A stretch of DNA of 64,000 nucleotides from Adineta ricciae. Lineage: Eukaryota; Rotifera; Eurotatoria; Adinetida; Adinetidae. The position numbers and the translations under genes were made by a program. The stretch covers positions 5,051-69,050 of the forward strand of contig CAJNOJ010000255.1 of NCBI GenBank assembly GCA_905250025.1. The letters run 5' to 3'. Positions 11,671 to 22,969 of the stretch are shown one piece after another; positions within the stretch are counted from its first letter, which is position 1; each line of letters opens with the position of its first letter. The notes beneath the pieces were generated by a model, which saw only the letters and a program-made list of their open reading frames with translations, ran no database searches and was not told the origin of the DNA.

Positions 11671-12773
11671 AAGAAAAGAAGAAAAAAAAGTGTTTACATT
11701 CTTTCTTTCCTTAACATATATTAGGTAAAAGAATACACGTGGTCAGAAAATGTTCTGTTCTAATCGCTATACAAAAAAAAATCATAATTGAAGACAAGAA
11801 TATTTGTAATTGTATAGAATTCTATAAAGAATTTTTTTCTATTCAATTATTTAGATACAAACAATGAAAAAATAACGATTACGTATAATATTTACTGTTG
11901 AAATATGAAGGCTAAGAAATAGTGTCGTTTGTATAGTTTTGTTCAAAAAATTTGAAGAAACTTTTCTCAATCTCCACATAATAGTAATAAGAGTATAGTC
12001 TCCAAACAAAAATTTACATGAGAATTGATTGTTATTATATTGTTTTGAATATGTATTCATATCGCCATTGAATAGATGTATGTATATACTATATGTTGGA
12101 AGAAAAGCAAGAAGAAAAGGAAAATATCATACATTACAATATATGTTTTCATTTTATTCGTCTCTTTTCTCAATACATTCGATAAAAGCGTTACTTATGA
12201 CAAAAAATATGTTTATATATGTGGTTGTATATTTCAAGGAATAGATAAGAGAGGATAAGATATATATACTTTGATAAATATTCCATGATATGGAAAACTT
12301 TCCATCTCATACAAAGCTCTATGATATATATGAATATCATTCATAGATATTATATAAACGTACATATTTTATGTCAAAATTCTGATAATGTTATGAACTA
12401 AGATAAGATAAGATGAGATTTTATTTGTTTCTCATGTTTTTTAATAATTCATGTTCCTGACGTTCATAGAAAAATATATAGAGAATAAGTTATGTAAAAG
12501 TTGTCATTAAATTTGTTTTAATAATTGTGAATTCGATATAAATCTTCTCTGTATTTCTATTTTTGCTTATTGTCTATTCAAAATGAATATTGAATTTTTT
12601 TCTTCTGTCTTCAGATTGAATTTCTAATATAGTTACTTCATCACTATAATATCTTATTCTCCTTATAAATAATCTGTAAATTATTCTAAAATGAACAATG
12701 AAAAGTATATTTCAAAAGATTTTTGATATAGTATTTAAATAATCAGAAAAGTTGATGTTTATTATAGATAAAA
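11671..12773. other. Gene-free AT-rich stretch
   Basis: No supportable gene or RNA was seen. It is very AT-rich with short ORFs of low-complexity composition only. The final part is the presumed 5' flank of the broken secreted-protein gene at 12774. Confidence 0.4.
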
Positions 12774-14391
12774 ATGAATGTAGTTCAAATTTCTATTGCA
12801 TTTCTGTTACTGATGTTGACGTTTTCAATTTTGACTACTTGTAATGATTTAATTACTATTGATTCAGAACAAACGTTCAATATTAAGGAAACGAAATTAT
12901 CAAGAAGAAAAAAAGACGCTTTTGGTGGACGAGCGATATTGAATATAATAGATAAATCTTTAAATATGCTGATGAATTTTGGCAATAGAAATCTTACTGG
13001 TGCTGTTTCGGATCTTACGTCGCTTCCTGAACTAGTTCTTGCCTATAAATCTACGTCAACATGTGCACTAGAGGAAAAACTAAATACAATTTTGAATAAA
13101 CTTGAGAAAAATGCACAAACAATTAAGCAGATTCCCTTTCATAATGAATGTCTACACATAAAAGAGAGATATGTTACACTCTCAGATAATATACAAAGAT
13201 TATTAAGACTTTATCGTACGTTTCTTAAAAACGAAGATAATAGAGAATAAGCAAGACATCAAACAAATATGACATGTCTAAAGGATGCAAATGGAATTGG
13301 TTTTCTTAGAAGTTGCACTCATTATGAATCAAATCTCATTACTCAATGGAAAGAAAAAATAAAACAGTTAGCATGTGATATTGTATTCTTGATAAAACGA
13401 TGTGAAGAAATGCATGGTGGTTTAACAAAATTAGATCCTAATAGATTTGCAAATGAAGTAGAAAAAATCCTTGAATATTACAGTGAAACCACTACTTTAA
13501 AAGAGTTTGTAAATGACAAGGGATCGTATGCCTTAAGAAATGTTGTCAAAAGGATTTTAAATGAAACTAAATCTCCTGATAAAACTAAAAATTTTAAATA
13601 ATAAGTTTAGTTATTTTAATTGGGATGTCATCTCCTATCCTTCAAAAATCACAGAAGAAGATCATGGAATCATTTACTATCATGAGTCGTCACATTGTGG
13701 CTCAATATTCTTTAAACGTGAATTTTATTATGAAAGAAATATATTAGTATCATGGTGTATTCCAAACAACAAGAATTCCTATAATATTAGTGAAGAATTA
13801 TATGAGAAGAACGCACAAACAACTGCACTGAAATTTTATCGTGCAAACGACGAAAAGTTAAATAATGTTTTAGTGACGAGCTACGGTGACTGTGACCGCT
13901 GGGGCAGTATTTATTCCTACATGAAGCATGGTGTACCGACCGAATTAGACTATAATGGAGCGGGAGACCAATGTTATCATTGGTATGAAGGTCAACAATG
14001 CATGGTTTACAACAGGAAGATGATTTTTAAGAAGAATTATGATTCACTTTGTCGATGCTCATATAGTATATTCGCATCGTGGTAGACTGATGACATCGAA
14101 ATGAAAAAGTCCGAATTCTCAATCGATTCACTCATTTTCAAGCAAGGTCGAATACGAGTAAAAACTCAATATAACATCAGACTATTTGGTCATTATAAAC
14201 AATATATGGAAAAAGATGATTATAATTGCTTTGAAACATGTAAATCGGAAAAGCAATGTACTGCCGCTACATTCTATGCACCATACTTACACAATTGCAT
14301 ACTTACACAATTGCATTTTTTCACAAGAGGATTCACCAAAATTATTGAATCAGATTGGATAGCATATATCAAAGATCAACGTAGGAATTGA
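12774..14391 (+). pseudogene. Broken gene for a secreted protein with a PAN/apple-like C-terminal module
   Basis: Four open segments follow one another: 12774-13250 and 13269-13601 in one frame, separated by TAA at 13248; then a +1 shift near 13560-13610; then 13561-14085 and 14101-14391 in one frame, separated by TAG at 14083. The first begins with a signal peptide (MNVVQISIAFLLLMLTFSI). The middle part is helical and contains conserved-looking Cys, and the third carries YGDCDRWG and GAGDQCYHWYEG. The last segment has a CFETCKSEKQCTAATF pattern with later Cys residues, typical of PAN/apple modules. Such modules bind proteins or sugars extracellularly. Three lesions argue against function, but the uninterrupted stretches between them suggest recent decay. 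Alternatively these are separate short genes, or sequencing errors. Confidence 0.5.
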
Positions 14392-14518
14392 CAGAGTTTT
14401 AATACTAAAACTATATCTCTATCTATTTCCAGTCAAATGAGTTTATATACGAATTTATCCATCTTTCACATTTCTCTTTCGTTACGATTAAAAATGTCAT
14501 TTTTTCTTCAGTTAGATA

Positions 14519-14725
14519 ATGAGAATTGATGAAACTATCCGAACCTATCTAAATGATTCAGGTTATGCTGGCGATTGGACCGACGAAATGGTTAGAGATC
14601 ATGACGTGCGTATATGCGTTGGATTGCCTTTGTGGATCTGGGTATTTACAGTTACTATGATCATGAGTGGGAAACTGAATATGTATCTTTTATTTACTTT
14701 CATGTTGTTTTCGTTCAGTTTTTGA
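14519..14725 (+). CDS. Small hypothetical ORF with a terminal hydrophobic segment
   Basis: This is a 68-codon frame starting at an ATG. The first half is polar (YLNDSGYAGDWTDEMV), and the second half, from about residue 33, is strongly hydrophobic and could span the membrane or act as a GPI-type tail. It lies 130 bp after the broken PAN-like gene on the same strand and may be a remnant of its 3' end. I do not recognise it. Confidence 0.2.
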   Translation: MRIDETIRTYLNDSGYAGDWTDEMVRDHDVRICVGLPLWIWVFTVTMIMSGKLNMYLLFTFMLFSFSF

Positions 14726-14908
14726 CACATATGACTAAAACATATATCCTACTCTCCTTAACTAACATCTAATCTTAATAAAAAGAATTTCTACCTTAAT
14801 CACTCTTATTATTCTACATATCTTCCTTCATATCCTCTAGATAATATTATGTTGATATTTGTGATTTAATTCAAATCTTTAATAGTATAGAAAAAAAGGA
14901 GAGCAAAA

Positions 14909-15838
14909 TTAGAGAACTTGTCCTTGTTTATCACCCCACCATTGAAGAAGAAAATTTTCAATTGTTGTTGGTTGAACTTGTGGACATTTTTTGTTTAAAG
15001 TATCTTCATAATCAAATTCTCCTTGTATTAAACTTACATGAACTTGATACATAAATTTCTTCATAATATCATCATTTGTATCTTTTGCAAGTTGAACAAC
15101 TTCATCTATAGATGAATATTTTACATGAAATTGTTTTCCTCGAATTTTCTCTCCTAATTTGATTAATTCATTCCATGTAATTCGACTTCCAATCATACCT
15201 GTATATTCATCCCATTTATCAAGATCAAGTGCAGCAGCAACAAATTTACCCACATCATCAGCACGAGTAATACAAAATGGTTCATTTCCTGTTCCAAAAA
15301 GATCTGCTTGACATTTATTAAAATCTATACCAACAGTAAGAGAAGGTAATGATGCACTTGCTCGTTGTGGTGATGCAAAATAATCCATAAAAATTCCATT
15401 AACAAATATTGTATATTCAATTCCAGAAGCTTTCACCTTTTCTCGAACAGGTAATTTGAGAAATTTATAAAGTTCAATAGGACTCGTTTCTTCATGTTTT
15501 CCAGCCCATTCTGATGGGGCAAATCGTTTCACTTTCGCTTCTAATGAAGCATTAAGAAGATTTATTTGAGAATAAATTGATGATTCATCAAGAGAAATTA
15601 ATGTCACAATTACAGTGTGAACTCCTTGTAATTCTTTTACCAATAATTCATGATTGGAATAATCAACTTGAACAACAATAACACCTTTTTCTGTTAAATC
15701 ACTAAGTGTCGAAGGATCTTGACGAGAAAATACTTTAACAATAAATTTCTTTGTATTAACAATACCATCAACAATATGTCGACCAATTCCTCCAGTACCA
15801 CCAGCAACCACAATTATTCGTTTTCCTTCAACAGCCAT
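14909..15838 (-). CDS. NmrA-like / isoflavone-reductase-like NAD(P)-binding protein
   Basis: This is a single-exon gene of 309 aa, the usual length for the family. The N-terminus has a Rossmann-fold dinucleotide motif, GGTGGIG at residues 13-19, followed by alternating strands and helices and the FAPSEWAG block found in NmrA/isoflavone-reductase-like atypical short-chain dehydrogenases. In this family the protein either reduces a phenolic substrate or senses the NADP(H) state; which applies here is unknown. The best-known close relatives are fungal, so horizontal acquisition is plausible, helped by the lack of introns. It is cytosolic (no signal peptide). The neighbours are unrelated. Confidence 0.85.
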   Translation of the reverse strand: MAVEGKRIIVVAGGTGGIGRHIVDGIVNTKKFIVKVFSRQDPSTLSDLTEKGVIVVQVDYSNHELLVKELQGVHTVIVTLISLDESSIYSQINLLNASLEAKVKRFAPSEWAGKHEETSPIELYKFLKLPVREKVKASGIEYTIFVNGIFMDYFASPQRASASLPSLTVGIDFNKCQADLFGTGNEPFCITRADDVGKFVAAALDLDKWDEYTGMIGSRITWNELIKLGEKIRGKQFHVKYSSIDEVVQLAKDTNDDIMKKFMYQVHVSLIQGEFDYEDTLNKKCPQVQPTTIENFLLQWWGDKQGQVL

Positions 15839-17235
15839 TAAATGAGAAATTCACAGGAAAAATCAATTGAATCAATATTTATATACATTGGGATTTTGTG
15901 TACTTTATGACGCACTTTATATTCGACATTGTAACAATGATTCATATCGATACGCTTGAAAGAACGATAAACACATCAAGTTTCATAGAAGGAAAAAAGA
16001 CAAAAATCTTTTTAATACGTTTAATACATACGTATATTAAACAGATGTAGATGTCACTATATTGTTTCTTTCATTTATTTTATTTCAATATTTATCAATC
16101 TATGGATGATTTGGAAATAAAATTCATTGAACACATAAATCAAATGTTAATCTTTGTTTTACATTCATAAGATCAAGAAAAAAAAATGAAAACAATTGAA
16201 AATCCTTGAAATAAACTCAATTCCATTCACAAAGCAAAATAAACAATCAATTCTTAACAGAGACATTTGTTAATCATAATCAAATTTTACAATATCTTTT
16301 ATAACACACGGAAATTTAATAGAAAATTAACTTTTACATTCAGTTACAAAGAAATTTTTCTCTTCTATAAGAATCTCGAGGATTTCAACGTAAATCGTTC
16401 ATTGCTATGATAAAACATTGCTTTATTTAAAAACTTCTTCTATAACGAAAAATCAATAATTTTGTTTTCAACGCTGATTTTACAAATTTTCCTTTTTTTT
16501 ACCGATCATTGCGAAGAATTACTTATATCTATAAATCATTGTTTTATGTAGAAGTTTTTGAATGAAATGTTGTCAATTATTTATCTTCGATCGTGTATTT
16601 GCCAATAAGACAAATTAAAACGATTGCGTAATTTATTCGACGTATTTTCGTTCGAGTTTGTCAAATACACAAAATTGACCAGCATTTCAAAGATTTTTTT
16701 TCTTTTATTGACCGAAGTGAATCTTTTGATGACTTCGTCTCATGAAATCGCACAAGAACATCATTAATGTGTCTTATTTTGAAGTTGTTATTTCAAAAAA
16801 GAAAATTTCATTTGTGATGGGAAATAAAAAAAACAACTGTGTGTACATGGTTAAGATGTTTCTTGTAACAATTGAAGTATCTGAAGGGCGTCTAAGAAGT
16901 CTTTTATTCGAATGGCGTGATTATTATTTATTGAACTTTATCATTTCTTTTTTACTTTTATAAATGCCTTGATTTCATTTTAAAATATCCACTTTAATAC
17001 ACCCACTTTTTGTTATTTTATAGTGACAAATCGATTACTTTCGATGTACATTAACTAGAGTACATCACTTAAGAAATTCACAGAAATACAAACAAAAGAA
17101 AAAGACAGAAGGAGAAAGAAGAAGAAAACGAAGTGAAATATTCATTCTTTTAATTGCTTGAATAAAAGAAAGACAAACCATTAATCGAAATATTTGACAT
17201 TCTTTATTATTTAACGAAAAGACCAATAAGATCTT
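15839..17235. other. Gene-free region upstream of the Hint-domain gene
   Basis: No convincing coding frame is present. A 73-codon plus-strand frame at 16742-16963 has Lys-rich and hydrophobic composition and no motif. The region is the shared 5' flank of two divergently transcribed genes, so their promoters should lie here. I cannot identify specific elements. Confidence 0.4.
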
Positions 17236-20200
17236 ATGCTCGAAACAATCGCTTTTGAAATACCAAATTTAGACCTTCCACCAACCGAAGTTTGTTAAAT
17301 AATCCAATGTTCAAATTTATTTAAAAAAGTTTTACTTTAGGTTCCACAACGAATTTCCGAAGGAGATAATGTTAGACCAAAACGAATTCCAAAACCTCGC
17401 TCCAACAAGCATTCACCTACTCAAACAAATCCTAATTTAAATATTAATCTAGGATCGGTGCCAACAGTAACAAGTTCAACGTAAAATTTTATATTTCTTT
17501 TTTATTGAAAACATATTTCGATTTCTTTTCTAATTTTAGAACGAAAGCTACAGCTAGTGCGACAAAATGTTCATTACCTTTGAAGATTTTCATCTCAACA
17601 CTAATTGCATTAGTTGCAGCAGCTGGAATTGTTGGTCCAGCTGTCTATTTCAGTCAACAAGGTACTAATCATCCATTGATTATTTAAACTTTGTCTATCC
17701 TATACTGCATTTAGCAAAAACGACGACTGTAGCTGTTGCACGTCTAGCTGTCACTTCCCAAACAACTAGCACAACAACGACTACGGATACAACGAGTACT
17801 ACTGAAACGACTACTACCACCACCAGTACCACTACTACTAGTGAAACCACTACTACTAGTACCACTAGCACAACTAGTACATCCACTACCAGTGAAACCA
17901 CTAGTACCAGTTCAACGAGCTCAACTTCCACCACGGATACCACCAGTACTAGTAGTACAAGTACCACTAGTACTTCGACAACTAGTGAAACAACAAGTAC
18001 TAGTAGTACCAGCACGACTAGTACTTCTACGACCAGTGAAACAACAAGTACAAGTAGTACCAGTACTACGAGCACTTCTACAACCAGTGAAACCACAAGT
18101 ACGAGCAGCACAAGTACAACGAGCACTACGAGCACCAGTACTACAAGCACGACTACCACCACTGACACCACAAGCACAAGTAGTACCAGTACCACCAGCA
18201 CTTCTACAACCAGTGAAACCACAAGTACAAGCAGCACAAGTACAACTAGTACCACGAGCACTACTACGACTACGACGAGCGAAACAACAAGCACTAGTAG
18301 CACTAGCACTACCAGTACCACCAGCACTAGTACTACTACTACAAGCACTACTAGTGAAACGACAAGTACAAGCAGCACGAGTACAACCAGTACGACTAGC
18401 ACCAGCACCACTACCACTAGCGAAACGACGAGCACTAGTAGTACCAGCACGACTAGTACTTCTACAACCAGTGATACCACGAGCACAAGTAGTACCAGTA
18501 CAACAAGTACTTCTACAACTAGTGAAACTACAAGTACGAGCAGTACGAGTACTACCAGCACTACTACAACTACTACGACCGATACAACAAGTACCAGTAG
18601 CACTAGCACTACTAGCACAACCACTACTAGTGCAACAACAAGCACCACTAGTACCAGCACGACAAGTACTACCAGTACTACCACAACCACCACAAGCCAA
18701 ACAACAAGTACAAGTAGTACTAGTACTAGTACTACTAGCACATCTACTACTAGTGCAACAACAAGCACCAGTAGTACCAGTACAAGTAGCACGTCAACCA
18801 CCAGCGCGACAACAAGTACGAGCAGTACTAGCACAACGAGCAGCACTAGTGCGACGACGAGCACGAGCAGTACGAGTACAACAAGTACCAGTAGTACCAG
18901 CGCGACTACAAGTACCACGAGTACAAGCACGACTACCACTAGGACGACCACCACTAGCGCGACCACAAGTACCAGCAGCACGAGTACCACTAGTACCAGC
19001 ACTTCGACTACCAGCGCAACCACAAGTACTACTAGTACGAGCACGACAAGTACGACTACGACTAGGACGACCACTACTAGCGCGACAACAAGTACTAGTA
19101 CAAGTTCAACGACTTCGACTAGCGCCACAACAAGCACGACTACTACAACTCGAACAACAACGACCAGTACGAGTACAAGCACCACATCCAGTGAGTAATT
19201 TAAATTTATTTTAACTATATAGTTAGTATTGATAATGTAAGAAAGACTCTTCATGAGACTGTGTTTGAGTTGATTGATACATTGTGTTCTGATCGATTTC
19301 AAAATAGAAGAGAAGGAATAAAATATGTTTTTATTTCTAGCTGCTTGTTTGCCCGTGTGTCAGAACGGTGGTACGTGCAATTCTCCTGGAAGTTGTACTT
19401 GTACATCGAGTTGGACTGGTGCAACATGTACAACGCGTATGTAGAATGTTTGAAAAGAAAATTCGAATTAAAATCTCTCTTTTAGCCGTGTGTTCTCCAA
19501 CATGTTCAAATGGTGGTACATGTACTTCACCGAATACTTGTTCATGTACATCAAGTTGGACTGGGTCAAGATGTACAACACGTATGAATAAAATTGAGTT
19601 TCTAAATTTGAAAAAATTCTAGACAAATCTCACTTTTAGCCGTGTGTTCTCCAACATGTTCAAACGGTGGTACATGTACTGCACCAAATACTTGTGCTTG
19701 TACATCAAGTTGGCAAGGCGCTTCTTGTCAATCAGGTACGAATTTGAAATAAAAAGATTCTTTCTTTGGAAGGAAAGTCTTTCTGTTTGTTTGTTTGTTT
19801 TTTTAGCAAAGTCGTGTTATTATGGTAAAGATAAAGTTCGTTTAATCAATGGAAATGAACGTTCAATAGAATCATTACAAATTGGTGATCGTGTTTGGAC
19901 AATAAGTTCTGATGGAAAATCTTTAATTGAAGATGAAATTATTTTAATGATGCATAATGGACGAAATGTTTCGACATTATTTTATACATTTAAAACAATT
20001 GATGGAAATGAACTAAGTTTAACAGATCGACATAATCTTCCAATTTATGATAAAAAAGAAAATCAAATCAAAATTGTTCGTTCATCATTAGTTAAACGTG
20101 AACATTATTTATTAATGAATAATTATAAAATTCCAATTGAAAATATTTCATTAAATACAAAAATTGGTTTTTATTCTCCATTAACATTAACTGGTTATTT

Positions 20201-20542
20201 AACTGTGAATAATATTTCCACATCTGTTTTCTCTGATAGGTAAAACAAATCGATTTCTTTTTCTTTGAAATTTCTCTCTTTTTTTTCAGTTATAAAGTTT
20301 CATCCGACACAGTTCAATTTGTATTTTTTCCAGTTCGTATTTATTATCGTTTAACTCGATGGATTTATGGAGAAAAGTATATTCCATTTACTGAAATCAT
20401 CGATGGACTTCATCCAATCGCACAAATGTATAAAGAATATCAAAGTTTTCTGCGATTTCTCGTTCGACTTCCAGAATATTTCTTTTCAACATTAATTTTA
20501 GCTTTAATTCTTCATTTTTTACAAAAATTCATTAAACAATGA
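17236..20542 (+). CDS. Membrane-anchored mucin-like stalk / EGF / Hedgehog-type Hint protein (921 aa, nine exons)
   Basis: Exons are 17236-17289, 17341-17480, 17540-17661, 17715-19190, 19341-19436, 19486-19581, 19640-19735, 19807-20239 and 20290-20542. All introns are GT-AG, and phases join to a 921-codon frame ending in TGA. Order: a short basic cytosolic part, a membrane span (about 80-102), a Thr/Ser-rich stalk of about 490 residues, three EGF-like modules of exactly 32 residues, each on its own 96-bp phase-1 exon (598-693), then a Hint autoprocessing domain starting at SCYYGKDKVRL. Cys697 is in the nucleophile position, followed by GDRVWT and the T-x-x-H block (T766, H769). The last 25 residues are hydrophobic and could re-enter the membrane. 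In Hedgehog proteins Hint cleaves at the Cys and passes the N-part to cholesterol. Here it could release or lipidate the EGF/stalk part. No Hedgehog signalling domain is present. Confidence 0.85.
17760..19190 (+). repeat. Degenerate tandem array coding the Thr/Ser stalk
   Basis: About 1.4 kb consist almost only of ACN and AGY codons with a periodic Glu, Ala or Asp codon. The peptide pattern is units such as TSETTSTSSTSTT. Codon choice among synonymous forms changes freely between units, so the DNA is far less repetitive than the protein. Dense Ser/Thr suggests heavy O-glycosylation. The lack of stop codons in antisense frames is a by-product of this composition. Confidence 0.85.
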
Positions 20543-20711
20543 GAAGATTTTCTTTTATTTTGTCAATTAATTTAAACAAATATTTATTCTAATTTATCAG
20601 TTTGACGTTCTTTTTTTAAAATTTGTCTCGTCGTGTTTTTTTTTCATTTATTCCCGATGATGATGTGAACGGTTCTTTTTTTAATTCGATTTCGTGTTTT
20701 GTTCAATAAAA

Positions 20712-22210
20712 TCAATCAAAGAAATCATTTCTTTTTCTATGAGTTTTTTTCTTTTTCTCTCGATGATGATGATGATGATGACGAGAAGGTTTTTTCAAAC
20801 GAATATTTGTTTGTTTAATTGGAATAACTCGTGTTTTTCTTTGTTTAATCCATTGAATAAGATAAATAATCGAAAGAACGATTCCAATTGTTGCTGGAAT
20901 TCCCAATCCAATTGATAAACCAAGAATTGTTTTTAAACTATCTACATTTTATCCAAATACAAAGAAGATTTCTTAATCAAATGAAAGACTTACATTCATA
21001 TGGGGATTTGTCTGTTGTTGTTGTTTGATCTAAAAAGAGAAGATTTTCTTTTTGTGAAATTTCAATGTAAAGATCAACTTGAAGACGAAGGTAATTTTGA
21101 TGTTAATGTTGGATTTGGATCGATCGTTATTTCGAATGAAGATGTTGATGAATAAGATTCATCTGGAGAAGAAGAAGAAGATGTTGGAAAATGTTCCGTA
21201 GAAGTGTCAAATGTTGATTGATCATTGGAAAACTTCAAGAGATAAATGAAATGAAAAGAATTGAAATTTGGAATTTTCTTACAAATAATGGAATTCGAAA
21301 TTGTTGATTTTCTTGACAAATAAACAAAAGAAATGAAGAAAAGGAAATGTTGAATTTTTACCACAAATTCCTTGTTTTATTGTAATTTGATCAAATGCAA
21401 CATAAAATTCTTGTTGAAGATTTGTCATATTCACACGATAAATTCGAAAAATAATCTAAATGATCAATAAAATAAGATGAAATGAAATTGAAATGAGAAA
21501 TTCACTTGAAATGATGATGAATCTGTTTGAAATTGTTCTTTTGCCAAAATCCATCCATTAAAATGAATTTCATCAAATACACGAAGAAATCTTCGTTGAT
21601 TTTTTTCATTTAAATAATCAATAAAGAGAAGAATAGTTTGAGGTTTAGTTGAATAATAATAAAATGGAAGACAATGTTCAATTCGCTGAGTATTTCTTAT
21701 TATTGGTGTTATAAATTGTCGATTTTGATCATTTCCAAGTAATAATAATTGATATTTACCTTCTTCACAGAAACTTTCAAACGAATTTTCTGTTAAACAT
21801 TTCATTTCATTTGATGAATTATAACAAAAGTATAAATCATTCGGATTTGAATCGATTCGATATGGAATTGAACATCGATTTCCATTCTTTGTTGATTTTA
21901 CTTAAAAAATCCAATCAATAAGAAAAGAAATTTTTCTCTTACAAATCGATGAAACATCAGACCATGGCGAAATTGGTCGTTGAAATGAAAGATTTGAATA
22001 TGCAAATTATGAAGAAGTGATGAGCATTTCATGTTGATTATCATAAGAACGTAAATAACATGGATCATTTTCATCAAATGTACATTGATAAACAATTTTT
22101 TGTAAAATTATTCCATTTATATGAAAAATCAATAAACAAACAAAATCTTTTCAAAGAATTTCTTTTCAGTTAAATTTTCAAGAAAATCAAATTCACTTAC
22201 ATTTCAACAT
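20712..22210 (-). pseudogene. MAM-like single-pass receptor gene, eight exons, one in-frame stop
   Basis: Exons are 22210-22201, 22146-21943, 21900-21506, 21455-21362, 21311-21283, 21232-21079, 21029-20994 and 20941-20712. All seven junctions are GT-AG (introns 42-54 bp) and all phases join, giving 384 codons. The protein starts with a signal peptide (MLKYFVCLLIFHINGIIL), then a MAM-like ectodomain opening (CTFDENDPCYLRS) with further Cys, a Ser/Thr/Pro stalk, a membrane span (ILGLSIGLGIPATIGIVL) and a basic tail with a run of six His. Codon 50 is TAA (22009-22007), the only lesion found. The gene is therefore a very young pseudogene, a null allele, or contains a base error. The family function would be adhesion or surface recognition. 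It is divergent from the trehalase gene. Confidence 0.65.
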
Positions 22211-22969
22211 TTCAAAGTAACAACAAAGAAACTCGTTTTCTTTCTTAACTGATAAGAAATTATTTTATCATTAAAATAACAAAAGAAAACAAAGGAGATT
22301 TTTATCTTTTCAAATTCAAATTTTTCTTCTCAACTTCTTATTTGATCTTTTCTAATTTTATATCAAAATCAATTTCAATCGTTTTTCTCTTTCTTTTGTT
22401 TCTGATATCACAAAAGAAGAAATATTAATCGTTTAAATCATTTCTTATTCGTTTGAACATCAAGGATATCTTATTGTAATTTTAATTATTCTTTTTCTCT
22501 GTTGTTATTTCATTTATTAAAGTCATTTTATTATTATCAATTAAAAGAAACATGATGAGAAAAGTGATTTCTTTGGAATTATGACAATTTTGTAATTCGA
22601 TTTGAAAAAATTCTTCGATATTTCGTGAGATATTCATAAGTTCTCAAAGATTCTACTTATCACAGAATTTATAAAGAATGAAATATTCTTCTCATATCTA
22701 CACTCTCAAGACTTTCATTATCAATCGATTTGAATCGAATGTATAAGTCGAATGTAGAAACGAAGGTTATTCTAAAATAGAAAAGATGTCACTAATGAAA
22801 AATATCCAATCTTCATTGGATATATCTCGTGAGAAATAAAAATCATTTCTCTATTTGTACTTTTTACACTCATTATGTCCTCATTGACTTTTCAATGAAA
22901 TATAAATTGATCGTTTTTTTTAGAATAATTACTATTCAAATGAAAAACATTCGATTTCAGATAAGAAAA
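22211..22969. other. Shared upstream region of the MAM-like gene and trehalase
   Basis: This is a 759-bp divergent intergenic region. No coding content is supported. A pyrimidine-rich stretch ending in 'tttcag' directly before the trehalase ATG (about 22954-22960) could be a splice acceptor for a 5' untranslated exon or for a trans-spliced leader. Confidence 0.35.

Noticed and set aside
14087..14115. 'ctgatga...gaaa' resembling a hammerhead ribozyme core
   Set aside because: No stable stem II or closing helices can be drawn around it, and it lies inside a decayed coding frame. Hammerheads are expected in bdelloid Penelope-like elements, but none is supported here.
17841..19214. Other long plus- and minus-strand frames (Pro/Gln/Val- or Gly/Thr/Cys-rich) in the same array
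   Set aside because: Same cause: alternative frames of a low-complexity array without stop codons.
17695..19302. 535-codon antisense frame of Val/Leu repeats
   Set aside because: It is the reverse complement of the Thr/Ser codon array. ACN and AGY codons rarely give stops in antisense, so the long frame is a composition artefact; the plus strand has matching exon phases.
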